64,000 nt of DNA from Meghimatium bilineatum (taxonomy: Eukaryota; Mollusca; Gastropoda; Stylommatophora; Philomycidae), in assembly GCA_034231615.1 (NCBI GenBank), contig CM067322.1, forward strand, positions 61,829,032-61,893,031, written 5' to 3'. The notes beneath the pieces were generated by a model. The model saw only the letters and a list, made by a program, of their open reading frames with translations, was not told where the DNA came from and ran no database searches. Below, piece by piece: positions 24,401 to 39,400 of the stretch (position 1 is the first letter of the stretch; every line of letters begins with the position of its first letter). A program made the position numbers and the translations under genes.

Positions 24401-27400
24401 TAGGTCAGCTGTACAAGAGAGCTGGTTCTCGTATTTACAGGCTGGTCATCAAGCTCAAAGCTAACCCTGGTCATACATGTTTGACTCTTTTCTACTGTAT
24501 TGCAAATACTATCAGAATAGCCACAATTGCCTACTACAACAGAGATAAAAAGCAGAATATGACAGGCAAAGGCAGCATTCCTAAAAATGAGGAATATATT
24601 GTGTAATATGTCCGTCATTAGATGTGAGGAAGAAAGTTCTTCAGAGTTACATAACACCAATTCTAGCATATGGTTCAGTTCTAGACAATCAATAAACAGG
24701 AGAAATAAAAAGTAGAGGCAAATGAGATATGGTTCTATAAAAGAATACTGAGAGCACTATAGACAGCACAAAGACTAAAAGATTTTCAATTGATGAGGCT
24801 CTCAGAGAACAAGTGGGCTTCAGACCTCACCACTCAACAATAGATCACATCTACACTTTAAGAACAATAATAGAAGAATCCACAGAAAAAAAAATCAAAA
24901 CTCAAGATCAATTTTGTAGATTTCCAGAAGGTTTTCGATAGTCTTTACAGACCATCTCTCTGGAAAATTCTTACGCTTTTCAGCATCCCGACGAAATACA
25001 TCAATATAATGAAAGCTTTTTACTCCGATACGACTTGTGTAAGAATAGAAAGTGGTTTTTCCAGCTGGTTCACAGTGATAACGGGAGTAAAACAAGGATG
25101 AGTTTTGTCCCCAATACTGTTTTGCATCGCGATTGACTGGGTGATGAAATGCACAGATGAAAAACAGCTAGGAATAAAATGGGTAAACAACAAGACCCTG
25201 GAAGATCTCACCTTTGCAGATGATATTGTTCTACTGAGTTCAACACACCAATACCTCCAAGAAAAAACAGAAAGGCTCCTTCAAATAAACACACAAAGTG
25301 AAAATCATGAACTTTACCAGCCTGACAGAATCAATTAAACTAGATGACAATATACTAGACAAAGTTTCAAATTTCATATATTTAGGAAGCAAGATAACAG
25401 CAGATGGGGATACTAACTCAGAAATCAAGACTCAATTCGCTCTCTCCTCCAACACCTTTAACACACTTTCAAACATCTGGAGATCGAAGACCGCAAGTAA
25501 ACACATCAAACTGCAACTATTCAACGCAAGTGTGATTCCATTATTGACATATGGATGTGAAAGTTGAAAATCTACCGCAATAATGGATAAGAAGTTATTT
25601 GCCTTTGAGAATAGATGCCTCAGAAAAATCACAAATACTAATTGGAAAAACTTAAAATCAAATGGCATACTAAGAGAGGAGACAAACTAGAATATGTGAT
25701 GAACATCATCAGAAAACACAGCTGGACATACATCGGCCACATACTTAGAATGAAGAAAGAAAGAATTCCACGACAAGCCTTCATGTGGACACCAGACGGG
25801 AAAAGAAAACAGGGAAGACCAAAAACAACGCTCAGAAGAACATTTATGAATGAATCAAAATCAACAGGCATAAATGCACAAGACCTGCAATCCTTGGCAA
25901 CTGACTGACAGGCATGGAGAATTATGAAATCTGCCCTATGTGCCGAACTTGGCAAAAGAGGAACTGACTGACTATAGACTGATAGACAAACTAATGAGTA
26001 GGTGCTGAAAAACTCTAATGCGAGATGGGGAAGGGGCGTGTTATTTAATAATAATGAGTGGGCATCTGTGGCCATATCAATAGTGATACAAACAGCAGCA
26101 GAAATGTCAATCACACTTGACCATGTTTAACTTTGAGCATGGTGACCAGCGTACGTACGAAAACCAGTTATCTTGTATGGCTGACCTATTTCTAGCGATA
26201 TGGTTACAGACGTCCAACATTTAGTGGAAGTGGTAAGAACACTGAACGCATTAGAAACCAACGCCAAAGTCTGATGTGTCTGACCATTGCCACAAATAAA
26301 ATGCCAACACAGCACATTTCCATTGTCTGGACTACACACTGCTGGAAATCTAACAGGAACATCCTGCTACATGAGAGATCCAATGGGAGTTTGAGAATGA
26401 ACGCCAAATAAAGATTAACAATATCTGAAAAATCTTTATTTTTTGGACATCTTATGAATAACGGAGGTCTGGAGAGAAATGTACTTAGAAGAAATGTATG
26501 GTAGATAATATTGTGTACACTGATATGTCTAAATAATTGATACTATAAATAATTGATTTACAAATAAAGCCACTATTTAAAGACCTTACTTGAGAGAAAA
26601 GTTGAAAGGGAGGTGAGCAAGAGGTAGACAGAGATACAAGTGGGGGAGTAAAATCACAAGATGGACAGACTACATTCTAGCAGAGTGTACCACCAAAACA
26701 AGAGACAGGAAATGTTGGTCTGTTACAGTGAATCTTCACTGTGAAGATGGCACTTGATGATGAGGATGAAGCCACTATCTGAAGTCATTGTTTTCCATCA
26801 GTATTAACATCTCCCTTGTACAGCCAACTAGCATGATTTTGAATTGGGAAAATGTATCCTATTAGACAAAAGAACGCATGTGGTTGCATCTGTGGGTCTC
26901 ACCAATGGCCCACTAGACGTACCATCCATGCAACAGAAAACCTTAGTGGATGATATGCCGTTATATTGAGGTTATCTTCTTATAGAAGCTTCATGGCACG
27001 TCATCTATACAATTATTATTTTGTTTTGTTGTTGAAATGTTTTACATGTTTGCCTGAATATATATATGTATGCACCCTCTGTGGTTGGGAGGGAGCCAGA
27101 GATGTACTGTGCAGCACTGAGGAGGAGGAAACTGACATCACTGTTTTTCCTATGGCTGAGGCCCATCATAGAGGCACAGTGACTCAGGACGTGACAATCC
27201 TTTTGACTTGAACATTTGGTTGCATGCCTGGAGCAATAGAGAAGTTCGGCATAACCAGTAGTCAATTGGTGGCGGGGAATGAGCACAGTGAACCCTATCT
27301 TGGCTACAGTGGCTAGGAGCAGTGCATAGGTTTAAACCTACCTTCCTGGAGGTGTGATAGTTATTCTCTGGCTCTGTCCCGGGGTGGGCCGAAAATCCAC

Positions 27401-30400
27401 AGACTTCCCAGCAATATAATGCCATCTAATGGCATTAGGTCAAAGGGCAGGAGCCCATGGACCGCTGGATCAGCAACCAACCAACCATTAGACAAAAGTG
27501 GTGGTAAAGTCACTGCATGATTTTTAATTGGGATCCCCGCCGAAGACGGATGTGTCGGGCCATTGGCGCAAATAAAACGGCAACACAACACATTTCCATT
27601 TTCTGGACTACATTATTCTGGAAATCTAATAGGACCATGGTCCTGTTACAAGGGAGATCCAGTGGGAGTTTGAGAATGACGCTGAAGAAGAAGAAGAATT
27701 GGGATCAATGTATCCTATAGACAAAAGTGCCCCCAAATAATTATGAGTCTAAAACACTCCCTGCATTCTCTGTATATTACCTAAAAGTGGTGGCAGCACC
27801 TCCGTTGAGAATAATTCTCTACACTCTATTCAAAAATGTCATATATTTTTTTAAACTGTCATTACTGCATATTTCCTCATTACATGAAGGACTTTTTGGC
27901 TGTGTGGTAAAGGCTGCATGTCTGTGATGTTGCCACAATATGTACAAGGTGGGTATCTTCCCTCCAAATTAAAAATGTAGTCCTTGAGTTGACTCCTGGA
28001 CCTCACGATTGTGAGACCAATGCCCAGGAACACATTTATAAACATAGGACAATAATCAATATAATTGGTGATTAAAGAAATTTATCAAAAAACAGGTAAC
28101 AATCTCAGATCCTTTCATTCATTCTTCTTGATTAGAAACCAGCATCATGGCATGTGGTACATTCTTGTAAGTGCTTCTGTATCAACAGCCATTCAAGAGT
28201 AAGCAGACTTTAAGTCCCTGTAAGGTGTAATTATGTGACCTCTGTAACTTTCAAAAGACGACACAATTTCTCCTCTCACACCAGGTCATTCCCATTTCTA
28301 TCAATCTTTGGACATGCACATTATGTCCTCCAGCATTATCTTCTTTATTCTGTAGTAATGCAATTATTGCCAATATTAGGGCATGTATCTATTTTCAATA
28401 CTGTGCCATCAATCATAACATTGCCCATCAATGAGTCTCATCCTTCATTGCCTCTGATCTCTGCATTTAATATTTTGAGTGCATATTTCATCTTCATGGC
28501 AGATTGTCCATGTAATTCTTTGGACAACCAAGTTGTTGAGTAATGTAATCCATTCTTTTCTCAATGTGCATCTTTCTATCTTCCACAGTATGCTCTGGGA
28601 GTCTGACAGTATCACTGTTTGAGTCTAACCTTTTGACCAGATACATCTGACTTAGTATGACTTCTGAGTCACTTTGACCCTAATCAGATAGGACAGCCAA
28701 CTACACCTCCAAAATCTCCTTAGTCACCTATTATGATATACATGGCAGGTAATAGTACTTATACTTTTTTTTGTTCCCCTTTTGGGCCCGACAACTCAAA
28801 CCCCACAAAGCGACTATAATCTTTTCTGATATAGATTTTTATACACAATTGAATGAAATCATTAAATGAATAAAATTGTTCAATAAATTACTTACTCTAT
28901 CTCTCGTTCTTAATAATGTTTCTCTTTGTTCACCAAGCTCATCAATTATCTCCACTCCTATCTGATCTGTTTCTGCTGCTATCTGATGAGTTCTGGCTAT
29001 GCTTTCAGATGTTCTTTGAAGAGATTTATGTCCCTGAAGCAACTTTGTTCGGTTTGAAGACTCCAGCCGCTATAAACAACAAAAAACTAGATGCATTTAT
29101 ACAATTTCGAGAAGTTAACAATTACTATATGATAATAAAGTACACTCCCCTAAACTATTTATATGTCTATCTAATATCTTTCCTCTGCTTTTGCTGTAAG
29201 GCAAATTGTTGATCAAATGTTGATCAGTTTTGGGTCATGGCATGTTTGGTCACTTGATATGCAGCAATATTGTGACGTTTCAGAATATTGGTAACTTCAA
29301 TCCACCTTCATCTTGGCCTTACTCTGCTTCTTGCTGTTTCAATTTTCATGTAGTATGCTATTGCTGCTGGCCAATATGGGTTCATTCTAATCAAGTGGCC
29401 GAACCAATTCTGTCTGTTTTTCAATATAACAAGGCATGTTCAAATTAAACCTTCTCATACTGTATCACCTATGTCAGCACGAAAAGCGTAAATACACCAT
29501 CACTGGTGTAATACACATTAATGAACAAACGATCTCTTTATTTGCTTAGTGTCCTGTTCAGGCAGCTGACAACATACCCAGTGTGATAACGAATCCATCC
29601 AAATTTGACTAAAGAGTAGTGATTCAGTTTCTTACAGCAGAAGGATGTTGACCAATCAAATAATTCAGGCAGTGTATAGTAGAAAATATATTTTGAGGAC
29701 AACAATGAAGAATTGGGCAAGAATGTTTTGGGAAGGGTAACAGGTAACAAATGATCTTCTGCGGCTGAGTCAACATTCCATATCCATGAGAACCTCCTGC
29801 TAAAGACTGAATTCATGAAGGCGGACTCCTGCCTATATAGACTTTTGAGCATAGGAAACTGATCGCTGAAGAAGAAATACAGCCATCCCACCTTTTTTGC
29901 CTCTTACAACATGCATCACAGGTCACTGTGTTGTTATTCTTTGCTCCCCTCTCAATCTCTTCTCTGCAACAATCACAGGTGGTTTGTTGTATAAGTTTCA
30001 ATCTCGTAGCACATGATGACATCATTTCTATTAAACCGGCCATAAGTACAAAGTTTAATTTTTATATCAAATTTTACAATACAAACACACAATACAAACT
30101 TTACAATACAAACATACTTCTTCTCTATCAAAGCCATAATTATCTGTTCCAGGTGCCACAGAGACATTTCCTCGTTTCTGCAAAATAAAATAATAATGAC
30201 ACTAACAAATTGTTTTGAACTTATATAGTTTTATAAGCTCCATATTTAAGTTTGTTTTCATTGAAAACATTTCTTTCTTGATAATAAATTTCCCAATCTA
30301 TACATTTTAAAATAAAAATGGTTACTTGACCTTGATACACTCACAAGAGAGGAATTTTAATTGTTTGCTCAATTTTATGCTCTAAGTGAAACTGTTGTGA

Positions 30401-33400
30401 ATATTTAAAAACATATGTGTATTGTGTGTAGATCTTGTGCAGTCGATGGGAGCACTGTTAGCCGATTTGGCTCAAAGAATTAAAAGCTTCAGCAAGGAAA
30501 AAGGACGAAGCTGCATGATCTGTCATGCTCTGGACATCCTGCCACAGCAACCAGGCCAGACATGATGAAGGCTTCTGATGCTATTATTAACAGTGATAGG
30601 TGAATCACTAGTCAACAATTGGCATCACAATTTTCAGTCAGAATGATAAGTGCGATTGAAATTGTCAATTTAGTGCAGTTGCACAAGACAATGCATGTCC
30701 TCACATAAATCTCACAATATGGAAATCAATCATCAAATTAAGTCAGGCTGTATTTTTCCATCCACCCTATAGTCTAAATCTGGCTCCCTCTGATTTTCAT
30801 CATTTAGGTCCACTTAAAGATGTATTCAGTGGGATGAGGTTTGAAGATGATGATGGTGTGAAAAAATGATTAAGATCAGAACAAAACCTAGTATGGGCAT
30901 GGCATACGTGCACTTGTTTCACATTGGTATAAAGCCGTATAAGTAGATAGGTATTATATTGAGTCATGTTGTTCATGTATAACAAGTGATGATGACCATT
31001 TGTTACATCAACTTTAAAAAATCAGTTAGAGATATGTCCTTGCCTATGAGTTTGTAGATGGCTAATGAGCCCTAAACGAGCCGCAAATGTCCTTGGACAG
31101 TTCGGGCATGGAATTACTAGTGTAGATGGTTTTTGGTCTATCCGTGATTTTCTAGCTGCTCTCCACTGTTGAGATGCTGCATTTCTTCTCTTTTCACAGG
31201 ATGATGTGCCCATTTTTGACTGTAGAGCGCCATGTAGATCCTCTATTTTTTTGCAAGTTCTTCCTATGTATCTTGATAATCAATAAAAGGTAGTACTGCT
31301 AGTAGAACTGTATGAAATAGACCATGTATCTTGGTCTATTTCAAGAGCTTTCAGTGGGGTCTTTAACTGTCCTTGTAGCGCTACTTTTGGCCACCTTGAG
31401 ATGGTGTACCCTTCTCCAGGTCACCACAGAGAAACATCTTTGGCATCACCTGCCAAAGAATTGAGACATAGAGATGTTTACAAAGAATATCATTATACAT
31501 CACATACAGAACATATGAGGGTCTCATTTCTTTTATTTTTCTTTTCACTTTATACCTCTTTATGCCTTTTAGTGCCAGGTGTATAAGAGTTTTCTGGAGA
31601 TGGTCTTTTTGTGTGATTCATATATGTTTGTTTTTGTTAATTCTTTTATTTCTGTAATCCATCTTTGCATGGTGTGCCCCTGCCTATTAGAGCAACCATT
31701 AGGCAACAGTAAACTATCAGTAGATGACCTGTAAATATAGTGCTCTTCTTATTTACATGTAAATATAGGCCCACAGAATTTCATGTGTACAATTATGTTT
31801 CCCTTTGAGATGCAACATTCAGAGAATCCAGCATTGCACATCATACTGGAGGAACCAGATGAGATCCAGCCCTAACCATGGTTCTTAGCTACCAATGATG
31901 CCCTCGCTGTGAATAGGGGGCACATGGGGTGTCATTAGAAATTACCATACTAAATGTGACAATTCCCTGGTAGGGTCCAGAATCCTGTAGAACTGTTTCA
32001 CCTGCATAGTTGCATAGCCTCCGTGGATGGTGGGAAAAATAGGATTGACTGCATCATCAATCCCAATGACTAAGGTTGGGTTGATATAGATACCTCTGAT
32101 AGAAAAGGATGCTTGGAAGGGTAGCTGAAGACTATAGCTCAGCATGTTGTGAAAAAGTAGAAAAGCAACAAAACTACTAGACTTTACCCCCTCAGAGTTG
32201 GAGGTTTCATCTTAAAACACTGCACACTGCTGAAAGTTAAAGTCTTCTGGGTATGAAATAAAGCTATAGAAAAACAACTCAATTACACATAGAAAGTAAG
32301 AGCTAATAATTCTGAATTCCTAGGGATCAAAACGACAACATATCTATGTACAATGTTAATAAATTTCTTGCAAATGAATAAACAATTCCTGAGAAAATAA
32401 TGTGGTGCATTACATTCTGACCTGTCCTTGTAAGTGTGTTAAGAAAGATTAAATAAGATAGATTTCAAGAGATCTTCAGGTATATTATGTAAAACCTCAA
32501 ATATATATGATAAAATAGAGAAAAATGATGTACCATGATGTACCAGTAGTCATAAAAAATTACAGAAAATATATGTTGAATGTTTCACAAAAATCATAAA
32601 ATAAGATTATTAATAGATGTAGAAAGAAACTTATACATGTATAAATGAATCTATTATAAATAAACTTTTGACAGCCTTGATACACTATCTACAGTGATCA
32701 TCCCATGCTCGGCTTGCTCAAGAACCTTTGTGGCCAGGATAGGGCTTATTACCAGTAGCCATCAGCGAACTCATAGTCAAGGACATACCTCTAATTGGAT
32801 TTCATTAAGTGGATGTAAGAAATGGCCTCACTTTTAATGGACAAACAACATAACATTATAACTACAATAAATGTTTATATTAAACTGAATACCAATGGCA
32901 TCAAAGACATTTTTTAAAACTATGTCAATTTTTCAAAACCGCAGTAACATATGAAGGTGAGATTTGACCTTACAGAAAGAATTAAACTATAACATAGAAC
33001 AGTCACAGTATTACTTCCATTTTAAAGTGTACTTTCTTCTTCTTGTGAATTTGTTATCAAAATGTCACTTATATTTCATTTTATGATATGATCTGAGAGC
33101 GAGTATGTTGTGATGCTACAAAATTGTCTTATGAATAAGTGTAAAAAGAACCATGTTTCAACACTGGATATTTTGGAATTCATTGTCACCTTGCCCCTTG
33201 AACTGGACCTTGCACAAGGTGAGTTATGTCTTGTTCGAATTAATGTAATAGCAGGTCAAAAAGAACCACTTTTAACAATCATGAAACTTCATAAACTCCA
33301 GTGGCACAGGGATGTGATGAGACATTCCTCTATGACAAAAGATTTTCAAGGTGGAGGGAGGAAGAAGCCAAGGTGGTCAGAAGACATGGGTAAATAATAT

Positions 33401-36400
33401 CAAGGAATGGACAGAGTGTGAATTTTCCAAACTCATCATGATGGTAGAAGATAGAGATGCGTACAGATCTTTCTCCACCAAATGTCTCAAAGTGACACCC
33501 CTACAACCATGACGGGTTATGGGTTTTATTATTATTATTAATATGTCTTGTTCCATGTCCCCCTTCAAAAGTGGAATCTAACAGCAGACAAGACCATAAG
33601 CAACATACTTCAAGATAAAGACACACTTACATCCTATGTCATCAATACTTCTCTGCAATGGATACCAGGCCATACAAGTATTAGCAGGAATGAAAATGCT
33701 GATAAACTGGCAAAAATGGGAGCAAATATGCCCCAACCAGGAATTGGTACCAACCTTAGAACAATTAAACACATTGTTCGCAACAACTGTAAACAGCAAT
33801 GATCATCAGTTCTGTGTTTACAGTGGGCTATCCACATGATCATTCCTCAAATCTTGCATCTACTTCTGGTTATTTCTAGTTGTGCTTTCCAGCATACCAC
33901 ATTTCAAATGAACTAAGAGTTTGTTTTTTTTTACATTTGACATGTCTTAGATTTGTTTATCTGTTGTTATCCTTGTGTGTCTTCAAGAAAGAAGTCAAAA
34001 CTTCTCATTATGTTTACATTGGTACATTCTTTGGTTGTTTTTTGTCAGTTCATGATTCTACTCTTCAGCACTAGTAATATCTGTACTGGTCTATCTTAGT
34101 CTTCCATGTTTGTTCTCAAACTCCTAAAGAATAGCTGACTGTAGTGTGAAATATGGAATTGACGGCCAATTGCAGTCATTGTTTAATTCTCAACCCAAAA
34201 CATCCAAGTTCAGCAGGGCTTCTGGATCACTTGGACTCTAAATGGGATAAAGCAGCCAACCTCAATCCCTCATAACCTCCTTACTTACCTCTTACAATAT
34301 GCATGGCCGATCATAGTGTTGCTATTCTTTGTTCCCCACTCAAGACCAGATAACACACATTGGCGACAATATTTATACCACTTACCTGTATTTTTGTATT
34401 ACGTTACTGCAACTCCCTCCCCCAATATTCTTATGATAATAGATAACCTCTGATATCTTTGATAATCCTGATCCTTTTGCTAATCCTTAGCAGAAGATGA
34501 TGGTCCAAAGCTACATCTGCTCTTTTCCAAACTTTCACATCTTTTAGAAGTGCCCTAAACTTACTATTAACAAAGCATGATCAATCTCATTTCCGTTATT
34601 TGTCTGGTGATCTCAATTTAGCTTACAAAATATACTGTATTCAAACTGATTTTAAATAATAAGAATGCTAAAAGACAGCTAAAGTGAAGGAGAAAGTAAG
34701 CTCACCAAGTTTCTAGCTAACTGATCAATATCATTGCGGTAATGGCGCAATTTTCCCAACATTTGAGTCCGATAATTGACAGGAGCCAATTTGGCTTCAC
34801 TTTCAAGTTCTTGTAACTATTATAAAAGAGGAAAGTTCAATTTGAATATTACAAATAAAAACCTTAAAAATAATATAATGATACTCTAATGGTACAACAG
34901 AGTTATAAAAGAGAATAATATATAAAAATCCTATATATTTCAAGATTCCAGAGAAAATGTGGCGATGTATTTCGTAAGTCAAGCTACTGAACAACTTAAT
35001 TGTCCAAAGTATTTCATGGATATACTATCCTGGTCATACAGGGGTTAGAGGCAAAGATAGAGGCTTGCATTGGCACAAGCAATGCTGTGGTTGATGGCAC
35101 CGTACTGAGAAGATACAAGGCTGAACTAATAAGGGCAGTCATGGATTTTCTACAGAAGATGATACTAGACATGCTAACATACACATACATAGAATGACAG
35201 AAATGGGAGGGAGAGGGAGTGATAAGAAGTGAGAGGGAGAAAATGTCCTCTCTGGAAAGATCAAAGATCACATAATCAAATTCTTATATATGTATATGAG
35301 TCTGTATATTCTTGGTTGATTGCTGGAATGAGATCAGAGTATTTATCAGTCCTGTGTGCTCTATTAGTTTTTAATCAAGAACATCTCATGAAAATATATG
35401 TACTGAACTAAGTCAACAGAAGACAAAAAAATAATAGGAGTTAGTTAGAAGTGTTTCTACAGAAATAGGCATGTTTCAAGTGAATGAAAGAAGTAGTGTT
35501 TCTGTTAGAGAACATTGACTGTTCCTGATTGAGTGTCTCAGATCAAGGGAGTAAACCTCCAGTAAATCTGGAGGGGAGACCCTATGCTTTTGATGATGTA
35601 TTAAACTATTTTGTCGCATCTCTTGCAGTTCTGCTTGTTTCTAAGCATATTATTGTTGCCTTTCCTTTGGAACTAATCAACAGAGTTGAGAGGGAGTTAG
35701 TGCAAATTGACAAAGCACTTTCTTCATAAAACCTGCCTAGAAAAGCAATCATGTGTGAAACATAGAGACTACATGTCTGAGCTATTTACACTGGCCTGCT
35801 TCCTGACCATCTGTAAAGACATAAAAAGCCATTATCATGACAGAAAATAGTACAACAGAGAGCCAAAGTCTCAAAAACTAAACACAAAATTAACACCCAA
35901 ATTACAAATTGGTGGAGAAATAAAATTAGTTTTATGTTTTATCAGATGCAAGACAAACCAAGTCAATTCATATCAATTTAAAGGTTATACACTAAACTTC
36001 CTCCTATTCAGCACCACTTGGACCCTGGGTTGTCATAAAACTAAATTTTCTGAACATCTGACCGTCACTCTTTAAATTAACAAAGCACTTTTGAAACCTC
36101 ACTAAAATTTTATAGGGTATACTTGCAGTAATCTATGGTACATACCAGGTACATTCTGAATGTACATGTAATATAATATCCTTTGAAGATAACATAGATA
36201 CAAATATTTCTGTAGAAGGCACATCAGCAGACATTTGTTCTCCTGAAATATCGAGACTATGGTTGCCATGACGCACCTTAAACTTTCTAGCCATTAGGAT
36301 GAGAACGTACATGGTTCTTGAATATTCCTTTTATGAAAATCCTTTGCCTTCCCAATTACATCCTCTTTCCATTCTTTTAATAGAAAACCATTCATACAAT

Positions 36401-39400
36401 ACTTTGCTGTGTACTCTTTTTGTGCTTGATGCTATGTATGCCGTCCTTTGACTGCCTTGGAACTCTTTGACCTCAGGAAGAATTCCTTCTAGTTTATGTT
36501 CTGTGACTTGATCTTGAACAATTTAGATGATTTGATGCTATATTCATTCATCAACTTCTTACCACTTGTTCCCCTCTCAAGGCAAGAACATATATCCATC
36601 TTCTGCTTAAGGGTCAGTACTGTACTAGTCTCTTACATTTACCAACTGAAGACATTGCATAGATTGGTTGCCATATTCCAAGAAAATGTATAGAAAACCA
36701 GAGACATACTGTAAAAAAAACTACATGACAACTAACCATAAGCTGGTAACATGATTTGGCACTTAATTTTAATGCATTGTGTAATGTTTTTTGTTGTTTT
36801 TTATTTTTGTTTTCACTATTTACATATTTATTTTTCTGGGTGCCGGTTGCTTAACTCTTTCAGGACACAATTATTCTGGGGTTTGGACATAATTAAATTT
36901 ATGCTGAAGTTTTGAGCTACAACATGATTTAGGCACATGCTTCCTAAAGACAAAGTATTAACTATGAAAGGTCATATAAGGTATTAAAAAAAAGATAATC
37001 GAATGTGGAATCCATACAATAAAAACAATATATAAATTTTAACAACAAAATACTAAAAAATAAAATCCACAAGCAAGGATATTAGATGAACAGAAATATT
37101 TGGACATATATTTTGTTCTACTCATCTTCAATTTTACTTGTCTTGAAATGTTGCTATCCAATCTTACTAAAGTAGATGTCTTCAATGTCCATTCCTGATC
37201 ATAATTTGTTTATATGAAGTAAATGTTCAACTTCCTAGTGTTTTATGCCATTTTTTGTGTTCCATGTCATATTTCAAAACCGAACAAAATACTGCAAAAT
37301 TATACAAAATCTACTGTTTTTTTCAGTACTGTGCATACTGTCTGCACCATCATAATCAACTAAATGTACAGTGTCAACAATTACTTTATTCTTTAAGAGT
37401 ACTGATGGCTTTTATTTTCTTTCTGCATAAGCATTTATATTAAATTAGTTACCAAACTGTCAGTAATCAGTTGTCAGCAGTGTAAACATACAGTGCAGTG
37501 ATGATGAATTTTCATTCCATGGTGCTTGGATACGAGATGCAGTCGATGTAAACTGAGATGACCCAATAAAAACTTTCTGTTCAACTTTATTCCTCTGAAT
37601 ATTATTATTAGGCCTAGGTCTGTTGTTTGTATAAAGTAAATAGTGAGTATTGCAAGAGCATCATTGCTGTCACTGATTCTTCAGAAACAATAGCAGTGAG
37701 AACAGTTCTAGATTTTTTTTAGCTCTTATTTTTCTAAATATTAGATCTATTTCTTTTCAGATTTCCAACAGGTCTGTATTCTCTACCACTGCCAAAATCG
37801 AAAATAATGTTTTCCGACGCATCTCTTGAAATAATATCTTCAGCCATAAAACTCTCAGAAAATAATAAAGCATGATGTTTGCTACATCTTTGAGCTCTCT
37901 AATTAGTGAAAGACGAAGCCATTTTGCTAATATCACAAAAACTAAACCTATGTTGATCGAGCAAATATTAATTGAAATAAAAATGGCACTGGTATCTAAA
38001 CACACTTTACCACAAGAGTTTTCGTTTCGCTAACCAAACTTCTAAATTTTAAACAGCTAAATAAGTTAATACACAATCCTGTATTCTAAAAACAAAATAA
38101 AGTTAGATGCTCTATCTCTAGAAATGATATTTAACGGATACGTCAAAACCAGTAGAATGTCACAAACGATATTTTGTGGATATGTACAAAATGAGTTAAA
38201 GAGTTCTGGTTAATTAAGTACCAGATAAAATGGAGTTTACTTTATTACAGAGTGATAATGACAACTGTAACTTAAATAAATCAACCAATTATAAATACTT
38301 ACAATGATATTTGCATCCTCTAATTTTCTCTCTACTTTTCTGATTGCACTTTTTCTTTCTTCTGAAAAGTGAATTAAACAAACGTATTATGTTTTACACT
38401 ATAACTGATGATGCATATATCTGCTGGTAAAAATAACCTCCACCTAACAAGGAGTAAAAGTAATTTAATTCTCATAATATGATACATAGTATAGACACCA
38501 AAATTTTAAAACATTAACTTAAACATTAACTTCTTGTCTCCAGCAAACTATTGATATCAACATTTTGCAGACCCTTTATGCAGAGGAGTTGCTGATATTG
38601 ACAGTTTCACTCAACATCAACACTATGACTTATTAACATCACGATTTCTATAAATTCCAACAAAATGTTTCTATTTGCAGTACTTCCTTTCAAGATATGA
38701 TAAGTGTTGCCAAGAGTGGAATTTGTGATGTGAAAGATCTATTTTTAATATTTTAATCTACTTTCTTCCTATAAATAGTTATCATTCTGAATTATTGCAG
38801 CAAAATAATTAAATCTAGACCTTATTAAAGCTTAGCAGCTACTAAGGCTTGGGAAATTTATCGGAATACATTTTATGACCATTTTAATATTAGTTTGATG
38901 ACTATCTTGAATTATCAAGTTATAATGAAAGTTTGAATCTGTAAAAATTTGTATTATTTTTTTCCATTAATTTTATTATTTTGCCTGGATTTATATTTAT
39001 ATTTGCCTGGTCACATTTTATAAAGTAGTTAAGAAACAACACTGAAACCACAAATGTTACCATAAATTTTCAAAAATATGTTCCAACACAACAGGAAAAC
39101 CCTAACTGAGATGAAGAGTTAAGCAATTGACATGTCATAATTACACAAACGTCTGGATGAGTCCGTGGCAGATCATGGATGGCAGAGAGAGGCTGAAGAC
39201 ACACTGCGAAGAGTATGTGAATTTGAAGAAATAGGAAAGGGCAGTGAATGGATGGAGGTAGACACAGAAGAAATCACTGACTAAAGTAATAATACAACTA
39301 GATAAAGCGTGTCGAAAATTGACGGCTGTCAGGGCCCAGATTATAGCGCATGAACTCGCCCAGCTATCCTCGAAACCACATGACATAATTATATACACAG

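Noticed and set aside
24283..24669. 128-codon minus-strand open frame
   Set aside because: Lies in a SINE long form; the inverted copy at 26040-26405 does not keep the frame.
26873..27486. Unrelated SINE
   Set aside because: Both ends match LINE-B exactly in order, so it is a deletion derivative.
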